Below, one piece after another: positions 33,236 to 42,889 of a DNA stretch of 59,807 bases (position 1 is the first letter of the stretch; each line of letters begins with the position of its first letter). Below the pieces are notes generated by a model, which ran no database searches, had not been told where the DNA came from, and worked only from the letters and a program-made list of their open reading frames with translations. Position numbers and translations under genes: made by a program. The stretch spans positions 1 through 59,807 of the forward strand of contig DITW01000073.1 of NCBI GenBank assembly GCA_002422945.1, read 5' to 3'. Origin of the DNA: Sphingomonadales bacterium UBA6174. Its GTDB lineage: Bacteria; Pseudomonadota; Alphaproteobacteria; Sphingomonadales; Sphingomonadaceae.

Positions 33236-36043
33236 ATGGCGCAGGAACATCTCTATCTCGTTGACGGCTCGGGTTATATCTTCCGGGCTTATCACCGCCT
33301 CCCGCCGCTGACGAACCCGCGTGGCGAGCCGGTGAACGCGGTCTACGGCTTTACCACGATGATGTGGAAGCTGGTCGACGATCTGCACAAGGCCGATGGG
33401 CCGACCCATTTGGCGGTGATTTTCGATGCATCGGGCAAGAGCTTTCGCAACGAGATTTACGATCAATACAAGGCGCATCGTCCACCCGCGCCGGAAGATC
33501 TTGTCCCGCAATTTCCGTTGATCCGCGATGCGACCCGCGCCTTTTCGGTGCCGTGCATCGAACAAATCGGGGTGGAGGCGGATGACATCATCGCGTCTTA
33601 TGCGCTCGCCGCCCATCAACGGGGATGGAAGGTCACGATCGTATCGAGCGACAAGGATCTGATGCAGCTGATCCAGCCGGGGATCGACCTGTATGATCCG
33701 ATGAAGAATGTCCATCTCGGCCCGGAAGCGGTGATCGAGAAATTCGGTGTCGGGCCGGAACAGCTTGGCGATGTGCTGGCGCTGATGGGCGATAGCGCGG
33801 ATAATGTCCCGGGCGTGCCGGGGATCGGGCCGAAAACGGCGTCCAAGCTGATCGCCGAATATGGCGATCTGGATAATGTGCTCGCATCCGCACCGACGAT
33901 GAAAAAGTCCAAGATGCAGGAAAATCTGATTGCCCATGCCAATATGGCACGGCTGTCGCGGACGTTGGTGACGCTGAAGGGCGATTGCGACCTGCCCGAT
34001 GCGATTGACGATATGGCGATCAAGGGCATTCCGCCGGAACCATTGCGGGCGTTTCTCGATCATCAGGGTTTCCGCACGCTGTTGGCCAAGGTCAAGGGCG
34101 GTTCGGGCGATGCGGGCCTTGCCGGCACGGTGCAAAATCGTTTCAGCACGAATGGCGAGACCTCCGCACCTGCGGTTGCCGCTGCGCCGGTAGTGGCAGC
34201 GCATGGCCCGGAAAGTTTCGATCACGACGCCTATGAGACCGTCGTCGATGTGGAAGCGCTCGACCGCTGGATTGCCGAGGCGACAGCCTTGGGCGTGGTC
34301 GCGGTCGATACCGAGACTGATGCGCTCGATTCCATCGCGGCGCGGCTGGTCGGGGTCAGCCTTGCGACCGGTCCCAATCGTGCATGCTATATTCCGCTTG
34401 GCCATGGCGGCGGCGATTTGCTGTCGGAAGTGCCGGTGCAAATCCCAATGCAAGCGGCCATCGCGCGGTTGAAGCCGTTGCTGGAAGATCCGGCGGTGCT
34501 GAAAATCGGGCAAAATCTGAAATATGATTTGAATGTGCTGGCGCGGCACGATGTCCATGTCGCGCCTTATGATGACACGATGGTATTGAGTTTCGACCTT
34601 GATGCCGGGCTGCACGGCCATGGCATGGATGAATTGTCGGTCGAACATTTCCAATATCAGCCGATTGCGTTCAAACAGGTCTGCGGCACGGGCAAGAGCC
34701 AGATTGGGTTCGACAAGGTCGATCTACGCGCCGCTACGCGCTATGCCGCCGAGGATGCGGATGTGACGTTGCGGCTGTGGCAGCGGCTGAAGCCGCGTCT
34801 CGCGCGTGAACATGTGACCCGCGTCTATGAAATGGTCGACCGGCCCTTGGTGGCGGCGGTGGCGGCGATTGAACGCCATGGTGTGAAGGTCGACCGCGAG
34901 GCATTGTCGCGGCTATCCACCGAATTCGCCCGCGAAATCACGGTGCTGGAGGGCGAAATTTTCGCGCTTGTCGGCGAACCCTTCACCATCGGCAGCCCCA
35001 AGCAACTTGGCGAGGTGCTGTTCGATAAAATGGGCCTGAAAGGTGGACGCAAGGGGAAGACCGGCGTCTATTCGACAGATGTGACCGAGCTGGAACGGCT
35101 TGCGGGCCAAGGGGTTGAGGTCGCGCGCAAGGTGCTCGATTGGCGGCAATTGTCGAAGCTGAAATCCACCTATACCGATGCGCTGCTGGCCCAGATCAAT
35201 CCGGACAGCGGACGGGTCCATACCAGCTACAGCCTTGTCGGCGCACAGACCGGGCGGCTGTCATCGACCGAACCGAACCTCCAGAATATCCCGGTGCGCA
35301 CCGCCATCGGGCGGCAAATCCGCACGGCGTTCATTGCCGAGCCGGGCCATGTCATTCTGGCTGCCGACTATAGCCAGATCGAGTTGCGGCTGGCCGCGCA
35401 TATGGCGGATGTGCCGGCATTGAAGGCGGCCTTTGCTGCGGGCGAAGACATTCACGCGGCGACGGCGCGGGAATTATTCGGCGAGGTCAATCGCGACACG
35501 CGCGGGCGGGCGAAAACGATCAACTTCTCGATCCTTTATGGTATTTCGCGCTGGGGCCTTGCGGGGCGGCTGGAAACCTCGCCGGAAGAGGCGCAGGCGA
35601 TGATCGACGCTTATCACGCACGTTTCCCCGGCATTTCGCGCTATATGGCGGAAACCATCGCACAGGCGAAAGAGAGCGGCTTCACCACCACCCTATTTGG
35701 CCGCAAATGCCATTTCCCCCGGTTGAGCAGCGCCAATGGCGCGGAACGCCAAGGATCGGAGCGCGCCGCGATCAACGCCCCGATCCAAGGGACCAGCGCG
35801 GACATCATCAAGCGGGCGATGGTCCGCATGGGACCGGCGCTTGAGGCGGCAGGGCTTGGCCATGTCCGGATGTTGATGCAGGTGCATGATGAACTGGTGT
35901 TCGAATTGCCAGAAGACGATGTCGAGGCCGCGAGTGCGATCATTCGCGATGTCATGGCCAATGCCGCCGCGCCTTTGGTGCAATTGAGCGTGCCGCTGGA
36001 AGTGCAGATCGGCCATGGTCCGAATTGGGATGCCGCGCATTGA
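33236..36043 (+). CDS. polA: DNA polymerase I
   Basis: A 935-residue three-domain polymerase for gap filling and primer removal. Residues 1-290 form the 5' nuclease (YLVDGSGYIFRAYHRL, VEADDIIASYAL, SSDKDLMQLIQPGI). The 3'-5' exonuclease is intact, unlike in many bacteria: VVAVDTETDALDS, KIGQNLKYDLNVL and RYAAEDADVTLRLW carry its acidic residues. The polymerase domain shows ILAADYSQIELRLAAHMA and MLMQVHDELVFELPEDD. The Ala/Pro-rich linker at about 300-330 is normal. The 3' end is 4 bases into the next frame's TTG start. Confidence 0.97.
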   Translation: MAQEHLYLVDGSGYIFRAYHRLPPLTNPRGEPVNAVYGFTTMMWKLVDDLHKADGPTHLAVIFDASGKSFRNEIYDQYKAHRPPAPEDLVPQFPLIRDATRAFSVPCIEQIGVEADDIIASYALAAHQRGWKVTIVSSDKDLMQLIQPGIDLYDPMKNVHLGPEAVIEKFGVGPEQLGDVLALMGDSADNVPGVPGIGPKTASKLIAEYGDLDNVLASAPTMKKSKMQENLIAHANMARLSRTLVTLKGDCDLPDAIDDMAIKGIPPEPLRAFLDHQGFRTLLAKVKGGSGDAGLAGTVQNRFSTNGETSAPAVAAAPVVAAHGPESFDHDAYETVVDVEALDRWIAEATALGVVAVDTETDALDSIAARLVGVSLATGPNRACYIPLGHGGGDLLSEVPVQIPMQAAIARLKPLLEDPAVLKIGQNLKYDLNVLARHDVHVAPYDDTMVLSFDLDAGLHGHGMDELSVEHFQYQPIAFKQVCGTGKSQIGFDKVDLRAATRYAAEDADVTLRLWQRLKPRLAREHVTRVYEMVDRPLVAAVAAIERHGVKVDREALSRLSTEFAREITVLEGEIFALVGEPFTIGSPKQLGEVLFDKMGLKGGRKGKTGVYSTDVTELERLAGQGVEVARKVLDWRQLSKLKSTYTDALLAQINPDSGRVHTSYSLVGAQTGRLSSTEPNLQNIPVRTAIGRQIRTAFIAEPGHVILAADYSQIELRLAAHMADVPALKAAFAAGEDIHAATARELFGEVNRDTRGRAKTINFSILYGISRWGLAGRLETSPEEAQAMIDAYHARFPGISRYMAETIAQAKESGFTTTLFGRKCHFPRLSSANGAERQGSERAAINAPIQGTSADIIKRAMVRMGPALEAAGLGHVRMLMQVHDELVFELPEDDVEAASAIIRDVMANAAAPLVQLSVPLEVQIGHGPNWDAAH

Positions 36044-37518
36044 GTGAGAACGGCGGCGATAAGGATATTCAGGCGCTCGCCAAGGGCGGGCGGACGAATG
36101 TCGTCGGCTTCGGCCTGCGTTTGGCGGCGCGTATTCCGTTCCTGTTTATCGCGGGCCGCTGGTATGGCGAGGAGGCGCTCGGGCGCTTTGCCTATGCGGT
36201 GCTGGTCGTCGAATTTGCGGCGCAATTGGCGACGTTGGGGCTGAAGCGCGGGCTGGCGGAACAGCTTTCCGCGGCCAAGCGCCACCCGGTCTGGGTGGTG
36301 TGGGATGCGTTGTTGCTGGGGACGCTCGCGTCGGCGCTGGCGGCAATCTTGCTCGCGTTTTTTCCACAGATCATGTTTCCCAATTCGCAGATCAACGGGT
36401 TGGAAGGACTGTTGCCCCTCACGATCTTTGCCTTGGCGGGATCGGATATTGCGCTGGCGGCGCTGGCCTATCGCCATGATGTCGCCTCGACCGTGCGAGC
36501 GCGGGCGGTGATCGAGCCTTGGGCGATCAGCATCGGGGCGTTTGTGTTCTCCTTTTACTCGCTGCGGGACGGATTGATCATGTCCTATGTGCTGTCGATG
36601 CTGGCAGCGCTTGTGGCATCGCTCTGGCCCTTTATCCGGGCCTATGGTCTGCCGCAGGGCTGGCGACCGCATCCCGGCGTGTTGTTTGCGACAGTGCGAC
36701 GCAATGTGCCGCTGGCGGCGGCGGATGCGGTGGAATGGGCATCGCGGCGGATCGATATTGCGATTCTGGGCCTGTTCTTTTCGCCCGCGATCGTCGGTAT
36801 CTATTATGTCGCGCAACAGGTCGCGAGCCTGCCGCAGAAGCTGAAAACCAGCTTTGATCCGATCCTTGGCCCGGTCATTACCCGCAATCTGAAAGACGGC
36901 AATCGCGCGGCGGTGGCCAAGCAGGTGTCGCAGGTCGGTTTCTGGATCATCGCCGCCCAGACTGGCATCGGTCTTGCGCTTGGCCTGCCTGGCGAGGCGG
37001 TGATGGGTCTGGTGGGCGCAAGTTTCGTGAGCGGCACCGGGGCGCTGGCGTTCCTGCTGGCGGCAGAGGCCGTCGCGGCGACGGCGGCGGTATCGGAAAG
37101 CGCGTTGGTCTATGTCGCACGGCATCTCAATCTGATGATCTCGCTGGCGATGATTACGGTGCAGGCGGTGTTGAGCGTCATTTTCATCCTGCTCCTGCGC
37201 GATGCCGGGTTCTCCATCGCGGCGCAGGCGGCGGGACCGGCGATTGCCTTGTGCGTCGCCCTTGGCCTTGCGTCGATCGCCAAGGCGCGGTTGCTGTCCC
37301 ATTTGCTGGGTGCGCCGGTATCGGGCTGGCGCTGGGCGTTGGTCTGGGCAAGTGGCGCGGCGATACTGGTCGGCGGGGCATTCACCTTGTTGCCGAAGTC
37401 CTTTGAATGGGTGGAGCTGGCCATCGGCATTCCGGCGGTATTGGGCGTATACGGCCTGATTATCTGGCGGCGCGGCTTTGGCGCGGACGACCGGGCGTTA
37501 TTCGCTAAAAAGGGCTGA
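36040..37518 (+). CDS. Oligosaccharide flippase / polysaccharide biosynthesis membrane protein
   Basis: A protein of about 492 residues with 12 or more hydrophobic segments, in the MATE/Wzx-type polysaccharide transporter superfamily (FGLRLAARIPFLFIAGRWYGEEALGRFAYAVLV at the N-terminus, repeating helix pairs throughout). It would flip lipid-linked sugars across the inner membrane. Start is uncertain: no ATG is available, and a TTG at 36040 overlapping the polA stop (TTGA) or another TTG at 36025 are candidates. Coupling to polA is likely. No glycosyltransferase genes are nearby, so its substrate is unknown. Confidence 0.8.
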   Translation: MSENGGDKDIQALAKGGRTNVVGFGLRLAARIPFLFIAGRWYGEEALGRFAYAVLVVEFAAQLATLGLKRGLAEQLSAAKRHPVWVVWDALLLGTLASALAAILLAFFPQIMFPNSQINGLEGLLPLTIFALAGSDIALAALAYRHDVASTVRARAVIEPWAISIGAFVFSFYSLRDGLIMSYVLSMLAALVASLWPFIRAYGLPQGWRPHPGVLFATVRRNVPLAAADAVEWASRRIDIAILGLFFSPAIVGIYYVAQQVASLPQKLKTSFDPILGPVITRNLKDGNRAAVAKQVSQVGFWIIAAQTGIGLALGLPGEAVMGLVGASFVSGTGALAFLLAAEAVAATAAVSESALVYVARHLNLMISLAMITVQAVLSVIFILLLRDAGFSIAAQAAGPAIALCVALGLASIAKARLLSHLLGAPVSGWRWALVWASGAAILVGGAFTLLPKSFEWVELAIGIPAVLGVYGLIIWRRGFGADDRALFAKKG

Positions 37519-37537
37519 AGCCCGGTTCTCTCCTGTA

Positions 37538-38650
37538 TCAGGCGAAGCGATCAGGCAGATAGGGGCGGTGATCCACGCCCGCCACAAAATCGAGCGGCGC
37601 TTCATCCAGCAACATCGCGGCGGCAATGGCGGCGGCCGCGGGTGCGGTCTGAATACCGAAGCCCCCTTGGCCCGCGAACCAGAAAAAGCCCTTGGCCTTG
37701 GGGTCCGGGCCATAAACGGGCAGGCGATCCGGCGCAAAGCTGCGTAAACCCGCCCAACGGCGTTCAACCTTGATCACCCGCCAGTCGGTCGCGCGTTCCA
37801 GCCGGTCAATCGCGAGGGCCACATCCAGTTCATCCGGCGCGACATCGGATGGCGGCATCGGGGTTTCATCATGCGGCGACAGCCAGAGCCTTCCGTCCGC
37901 CTCTGGCTTGAAGTAAAAATTGCCAGCAAGGTCGATCACCAGCGGCATCTGTTCCGCTGCCGGTGTATCGAGCTGGACCTGCAATATCGTGCGCCGCAAC
38001 GGCGAGATCGCAATGGGCAGCGCGCCCGCTAGGGCGGCGATGTCGCCCGCCCATGCGCCCGCCGCGTTGACGATGCGTTCGGCATGGAAAGTGCCTTGCG
38101 CGGTCTCGATCTCCCAGCCCCCCGCAACGGGGCGAAGCGCGGTGGCGCGCTGGCGGGTGAGGATTGTCGCGCCATCGCGTCTTGCCTTGGCCAGACAGGC
38201 CTGATGCAGGGCCGCCACGTCGATGTCGGTGCAGCTTGGCTCCAGCACCGCATGCGCCCATTCGGGCTTTAGGCGCGGGACCATCTGGTGGCAGGCAGCA
38301 GCATCGGGCTGTTCGAAGGCGATGCCGCTATGGGCAAAATCATTAAGAAACGCGGCGCGGTCGGCAAGCGCGGATTCATGGGCGATATGCAATGCGCCGC
38401 GTGGTCGCAGGAATGAGTGCGCGCCATAATCGGCGGGGGGCTGGTGCAGCCATGGGCCGGAGGCGGTCGTTAAAGGCTGGACGCCGGGGCCGCCATAGCT
38501 TTCGTTCCAGAAAGCGGCGGATCGCCCGGTCGCGTGATAGCCGGGCTGGTCTTCCTGCTCCAACACGACAACGGACATACGTCCGGCCAATGCCGCCGCG
38601 AGGCTGGCCCCCGCCATGCCCCCACCGATGATCGCCAATTCAAATTTCAT
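37538..38650 (-). CDS. FAD-dependent amino-acid oxidase (DadA/D-arginine dehydrogenase-like)
   Basis: A 370-residue DAO-fold flavoprotein. The N-terminal FAD motif is AIIGGGMAGASLAAALAG (residues 7-24), followed by LEQEDQPGYHATGRSAAFWNESYGGPGVQPLT, which closely resembles the region of Pseudomonas D-arginine dehydrogenase where the substrate loop begins (HATGRSAA). It ends with GFFWFAGQGGFGIQTAPAAA. The enzyme probably oxidises a D-amino acid or an N-methyl amino acid and feeds electrons to quinone. It overlaps the lysophospholipase gene start/stop by four bases (ATGA type). Confidence 0.86.
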   Translation of the reverse strand: MKFELAIIGGGMAGASLAAALAGRMSVVVLEQEDQPGYHATGRSAAFWNESYGGPGVQPLTTASGPWLHQPPADYGAHSFLRPRGALHIAHESALADRAAFLNDFAHSGIAFEQPDAAACHQMVPRLKPEWAHAVLEPSCTDIDVAALHQACLAKARRDGATILTRQRATALRPVAGGWEIETAQGTFHAERIVNAAGAWAGDIAALAGALPIAISPLRRTILQVQLDTPAAEQMPLVIDLAGNFYFKPEADGRLWLSPHDETPMPPSDVAPDELDVALAIDRLERATDWRVIKVERRWAGLRSFAPDRLPVYGPDPKAKGFFWFAGQGGFGIQTAPAAAAIAAAMLLDEAPLDFVAGVDHRPYLPDRFA

Positions 38651-39630
38651 GCGGGGCGCGGTGCCACATCGTCGAGAAAGGCGTCAATCGCGTTCATCGC
38701 CTGATCGCGATATTGATCGGCCTCTCGCAGCAATTCATGAAAGGCCCCATCAATCATCAGCGTGCGGGCATGGGCAAGGCGAATAGCCGCCGCCTGTGTC
38801 GCCCGATTGGCGACGAGCCGGTCGCTGCCTGCCATCATCATCAACAGCGGCGTATCGATGCGTTCCAGCATGCCGGGGCGATGGAGTATGGCCAAGGAAC
38901 GAAACGCCGCGCGTAGCCAGCCCCAACTGGGCGGGCCGAGTTCCAAATTCGGCTGGCGGGCGATCCAGTCCTGTTCGTCCGCGTAACGATCCGCATCATG
39001 GGTCAGGAGCTGTGCGCGGTTCAGCCAAGGCATTAACGGGCGTTCGGCGCGCCGCCATGCGGCATGACGCGCAAGCCCCATATGGCATAAGGTCTCGGCA
39101 ATCCGTGCTGCCCAGCTTTCCGGCAATGGGCCGGTCGGAAAACCGAGCATCGGCGCGGACATCGCAACGGCATCGACGCGAATGCGTTGTTCGGCCAAGG
39201 CGCGTAGCGTGATATGCCCACCCATGCTATGCGTCACCAGCACATAAGGCGGGGGTGAATTGCGCTGCCAATGGTCAATGATACGGGTGAGATCATCGAC
39301 GAAAACGGCGTAATCGTCGATATGGCCGATACGCGGATTGGCGAGCAGCCTTCCCGAATCACCCTGACCGCGCCAGTCGAAACCGGATATATTCCAGCCA
39401 GATTGGTGCCATTGGTTGATGGCGCAGAGATATTTTTCGAAAAACTCGCCAAGGCCGGAGATGAACAACAGGCTGCCGCGAGGTGACCGAACTTCACCTG
39501 CCGCAGCGCCCGCAAGATAATTAATTGATTGATAATTAAATATCCGCACCGGCCAGCCATCCGCCATCGGCATGGAGGTAATGTCCATATCGTGCGGATG
39601 GGTGCGAAGGGCGATACGTTCTTCTGCCAT
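38647..39630 (-). CDS. Alpha/beta hydrolase (lysophospholipase-like)
   Basis: A 327-residue serine hydrolase. It has GSLLFISGLGEFFEKYL (oxyanion region), DWRGQGDSGRL, and the nucleophile elbow LVTHSMGGH with Ser135; the Asp (MMAGSDRLVA) and His (DGAFHELLREADQ) follow in proper order. The pattern is that of PldB-type lysophospholipases/monoacylglycerol lipases. No signal peptide. Translationally coupled with the downstream amino-acid oxidase, a pair whose common purpose is not apparent. Confidence 0.88.
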   Translation of the reverse strand: MAEERIALRTHPHDMDITSMPMADGWPVRIFNYQSINYLAGAAAGEVRSPRGSLLFISGLGEFFEKYLCAINQWHQSGWNISGFDWRGQGDSGRLLANPRIGHIDDYAVFVDDLTRIIDHWQRNSPPPYVLVTHSMGGHITLRALAEQRIRVDAVAMSAPMLGFPTGPLPESWAARIAETLCHMGLARHAAWRRAERPLMPWLNRAQLLTHDADRYADEQDWIARQPNLELGPPSWGWLRAAFRSLAILHRPGMLERIDTPLLMMMAGSDRLVANRATQAAAIRLAHARTLMIDGAFHELLREADQYRDQAMNAIDAFLDDVAPRPA

Positions 39631-39676
39631 AGTGCTGGTTAGCCATTATTAACTCTCAGCGTCTAGTGGCTGATTT

Positions 39677-40204
39677 ATGGCGTTTAATATTCCTCTGATT
39701 CTTTCGGTGTTTCCGATCCTGATTCTGCTGTGCGCAGCATATGGGGATTTGCGGTCGCGGACCATCGAACATTGGATTGTGATTGCATTGGCGGTCACGG
39801 CCCCGTTGTTTTGGTGGTCTTTGCAGCTACGGATTTTGCCGGATTATGCATGGGGGGCGCATCCTTGGCTGCAATTTGCATCCTTGTTCGATCCGCCCTC
39901 GGTCGTGATGATTGTCGCGCTCGCTTTCGTGATTTTGTTCTTGTTCATGCTGTTCTTTGTGATCGGCTGGATGGGCGGCGGCGATGTCAAGTTGCTGGCA
40001 ACACTCGCTTTGTGGCTGATGCCTTGGGAGTTGCCACGGTTGCTGGTGATCGAGGCGATTGCCGGGGTCGTCGTGACGATTGCTGCGGCCTTATACCATC
40101 ATGGCACCCACAAACCGGGCAAAACCGAGGTGCCGCGCGGCATCGCCATCGCGTTCGCGGGCATTTGGATAATCGTTGAACGTTATTTTAACCAATTTGG
40201 ATGA
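39677..40204 (+). CDS. cpaA: Prepilin peptidase of the Tad pilus (A24A, CpaA)
   Basis: A 175-residue membrane aspartic protease that cleaves Flp-type prepilins. The two catalytic aspartates are Asp24 (AYGDLRSRTI) and Asp103 (MGGGDVKLLATLALW), each in its family motif; several membrane segments are seen. First gene of the Tad locus, 45 bases before cpaB. No flp pilin gene is present upstream or downstream in this window. Confidence 0.92.
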   Translation: MAFNIPLILSVFPILILLCAAYGDLRSRTIEHWIVIALAVTAPLFWWSLQLRILPDYAWGAHPWLQFASLFDPPSVVMIVALAFVILFLFMLFFVIGWMGGGDVKLLATLALWLMPWELPRLLVIEAIAGVVVTIAAALYHHGTHKPGKTEVPRGIAIAFAGIWIIVERYFNQFG

Positions 40205-40249
40205 AACTGCATTTGGGTCGGTATGATCCGGCAGGAGGCTGAAGTCGTC

Positions 40250-41287
40250 ATGGATGTGAAGAAGATAGCATTGTTGGTCGGGGCGCTGGTCGTGGCGGCG
40301 ATCACGGCGCTCATGGCCAAGAGCATGTTTTCGGAACGTGGTGCTGCGGCGCCTCAGGCCGTAGCGGCCATTGCGGAAACCAGTCCCAAGATTCTTGTGG
40401 CGACCCGGCCATTGCCGGTCGGGACGATCATCACGGCGGATGCGTTCCGTTTTCAGCCCTGGCCCAAGGAATTGATCCAGTCGGCCTATTTTCTGGAAGG
40501 CACCGCCGATCTGGCGTCGCTGACAGGCACTGTCGTCCGCCATGCGGTGACGGCAGGCGAGCCGGTGACGCAGGGCGCATTGGTCAAGCCGGGCGATCGC
40601 GGCTTTATGGCGGCGGCGCTGGGCACCGGGATGCGCGCGATCACGGTACCGGTTTCGATCCAATCGGGCGTGGCAGGTTTTATTTTCCCCGGTGACAGGG
40701 TCGATCTGGTGCTGACCCAAGAGGTCGCCGGTGGTGGCGATGGGCCGCCTCTCAAGGCGGCGGAAACGATTATCAGCAATTTGCGCGTGCTTGCGACCGA
40801 CCAGCGCACCAACAGCGTCAACGCCGATGGTAAAACCGAGGTCAAGCCATTTGCCAGCGTCACGCTGGAAGTGACGCAGCGCATCGCGGAAAAAATCGCC
40901 GTGGCGCAGACGATTGGCGAGCTGACATTGTCGCTGCGTTCCATTGCCGACAATGCGGCGGAACTGGAACAGGCGATCGCATCGGGCGCGGTGAATTTGC
41001 CGGAAGGCACGGACGGAAAGACCGAGCGTGCGGTGATGACATCGCTGATGTCACGTCCGCGCGACACGAGCACGAGCGCGATGACGGGCGGCGAAGTGTC
41101 TCGTTATCAGCGCCGCACGGTGCCGGGCAAGGCGTCTGCCGCCATGTCGGCTCGGACAGAACAACCAAGCATGATGCCGATAGCCAGCCGACCGATCAGC
41201 TTCACTGACGGGTCTGGTTCGGGGGGATCGGTCGTGCGGATCGCGCGTGGCAACACCGTCAGTCCAACGCCAGTTGGGGGAAATTGA
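40250..41287 (+). CDS. cpaB: Flp pilus assembly protein CpaB (RcpC)
   Basis: A 345-residue periplasmic protein anchored by an N-terminal membrane segment (KKIALLVGALVVAAITALMAK). Residues about 55-115 form the SAF domain (ILVATRPLPVGTIITADAF) and the rest the RcpC domain (GMRAITVPVSIQSGVAGFIFPGDRVDLVLTQEV). It is thought to stabilise the outer-membrane secretin. The ATG at 40250 follows an AGGAGG, 11 bases before. The long Ser/Thr-rich C-terminus (from about 270) is not conserved. One base separates it from cpaC. Confidence 0.92.
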   Translation: MDVKKIALLVGALVVAAITALMAKSMFSERGAAAPQAVAAIAETSPKILVATRPLPVGTIITADAFRFQPWPKELIQSAYFLEGTADLASLTGTVVRHAVTAGEPVTQGALVKPGDRGFMAAALGTGMRAITVPVSIQSGVAGFIFPGDRVDLVLTQEVAGGGDGPPLKAAETIISNLRVLATDQRTNSVNADGKTEVKPFASVTLEVTQRIAEKIAVAQTIGELTLSLRSIADNAAELEQAIASGAVNLPEGTDGKTERAVMTSLMSRPRDTSTSAMTGGEVSRYQRRTVPGKASAAMSARTEQPSMMPIASRPISFTDGSGSGGSVVRIARGNTVSPTPVGGN

Positions 41288-41288
41288 G

Positions 41289-42866
41289 ATGATGCGTAAA
41301 ATGACGATTTTGGATCGCGGGATGAGCGCCATCGTCGCGGCGACGATGGCCACCGGCATGGCATTGACGGTCCATGCAGCCCCAGCCAACGCTGCCGGCA
41401 CGACGAGCAGCGCACGTGAACTGATAACGCTTGCTATTGGCCGTGGCCAGATGGTGCGCCTGTCGGGCACCATGTCCGACCTGTTCGTTGCCGACGCTCA
41501 GGTGGCCGATGTGCAGGCGCCTTCCACCCATGAATTGTTCGTATTCGGCAAGTCGGCGGGTGAAACGACCATCTATGCCACCGATGCGAGCGGCAATGTG
41601 CTCTATTCGGCGCAGGTCCGGGTTGGCGAGAATTTCGACTCTGTTACCTCGATGCTGCGGACAGCCATGCCGGAAGCGAAGATTCAGGTGGCGACCATGA
41701 ACAAGACGGTCTTGTTGACCGGCACGGTCGCGGCGCCTGAAGATGTGGGCGAGGCGCAACGTCTGGCGCAGGCCTATGTCGGCGACGGCATCAAGATTAT
41801 TTCGCGGCTGAAGACCGCGACGCCATTGCAGGTCAATTTGCAGGTGCGCATCGCCGAAGTCAGCCGTGAATTCAGCAAAAAGATCGGCGTCAACCTGACG
41901 TCGCTCGATAACACCGGGGGCTTTTTGTTCGGCATCGGTCAGGGTCGGGAGATCGGCACGATCGAAGCGAGCGCCGCCGGGACGTCCTATAAATTTTCGA
42001 AACTGCTCACCGCTGGCGCGACGACTTTGGGTGGTGCGGGCAAGGTGCTCGGGATGAATTTGATGGGCGCGCTCGATCTTGGTGAAAAGGATGGGACGGT
42101 CACGACGCTCGCCAATCCTAATTTGACCGCATTATCGGGTGAAACCGCCAGCTTCCTTGCCGGTGGCGAATTTCCGATTTTGGTCGCGCAGGGGCAGGGC
42201 TCCGTCTCGATCGAATATAAATCCTATGGCGTCAGTCTCGCGTTTACGCCGGTGGTGTTGACGGATGGTCGCATTTCGATGCGCGTCCGTCCGGAAGTGT
42301 CGCAATTGAGCGATGCCGGTTCGGTTGATCTGAATGGTTTCAAAGTGCCGGGCATTCTGTCCCGCCGCGCAGAAACCACGGTGGAACTTGGTTCGGGCCA
42401 GAGCTTCATGATCGGCGGCTTGTTGTCGAACAGCCAGAATAACTCGGTCGACAAGACGCCGGGTCTCGGCGATCTGCCGATCCTCGGCACATTGTTCCGG
42501 TCCAAGAGCTTCCGCCGCAATGAATCAGAACTGATGATCGTGGTGACGCCCTATCTCGTCCAGCCGGTTTCCGCCAATGCGATTTCCCTGCCGACGGATG
42601 GCTATAGGTCCCCGACCGACATTCAGAATTTTATCGAAGGCCAGACATTCGAAGGCAAGTCGGGCGAAAAACGCCCCGTGCCAAAGGCCGCGCCGCCCGC
42701 CGTGTCGGGACCGGCAATCGGCACGAGCGGCGACGCGCGCGATCTGAAATCGCCTGCCGCTGTAGGTGGCTTCGTCAATGAGGAACAGGTCGCAGTGAAC
42801 AATGCCGCCGCCAAGCCGCGCAAAGGCAAGTCCGCCGCCGGTGCCACCCCTGGCTTCAGCTTTTGA
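41289..42866 (+). CDS. cpaC: Tad pilus secretin CpaC
   Basis: A 525-residue outer-membrane secretin with an N-terminal signal (MSAIVAATMATGMALTVHAAPANAA). The pilus-assembly N-domain (LIAIGRGQMVRLSGTMSDLFVADAQVADVQAP-type sequence) and BON-like region come first, then the secretin domain with the conserved LANPNLTALSGETASFLAGGEFPI and SGQSFMIGGLLSN motifs. The C-terminal 100 residues are Ala/Pro/Lys-rich and less conserved. The ATG at 41289 overlaps the end of cpaB closely; a second ATG follows at 41292. Confidence 0.93.
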   Translation: MMRKMTILDRGMSAIVAATMATGMALTVHAAPANAAGTTSSARELITLAIGRGQMVRLSGTMSDLFVADAQVADVQAPSTHELFVFGKSAGETTIYATDASGNVLYSAQVRVGENFDSVTSMLRTAMPEAKIQVATMNKTVLLTGTVAAPEDVGEAQRLAQAYVGDGIKIISRLKTATPLQVNLQVRIAEVSREFSKKIGVNLTSLDNTGGFLFGIGQGREIGTIEASAAGTSYKFSKLLTAGATTLGGAGKVLGMNLMGALDLGEKDGTVTTLANPNLTALSGETASFLAGGEFPILVAQGQGSVSIEYKSYGVSLAFTPVVLTDGRISMRVRPEVSQLSDAGSVDLNGFKVPGILSRRAETTVELGSGQSFMIGGLLSNSQNNSVDKTPGLGDLPILGTLFRSKSFRRNESELMIVVTPYLVQPVSANAISLPTDGYRSPTDIQNFIEGQTFEGKSGEKRPVPKAAPPAVSGPAIGTSGDARDLKSPAAVGGFVNEEQVAVNNAAAKPRKGKSAAGATPGFSF

Positions 42867-42889
42867 TGCGCAACAGGAACAGGAGAAAC

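Noticed and set aside
33197..37302. Long minus-strand open frames (485 and 553 codons) opposite polA and the flippase
   Set aside because: They are antisense shadows in GC-rich coding DNA; the sense genes have complete family motifs.
40223..40249. Longer N-terminus for CpaB from an ATG at 40223
   Set aside because: The ATG at 40250 has the ribosome site and gives the standard short cytoplasmic start before the membrane anchor.
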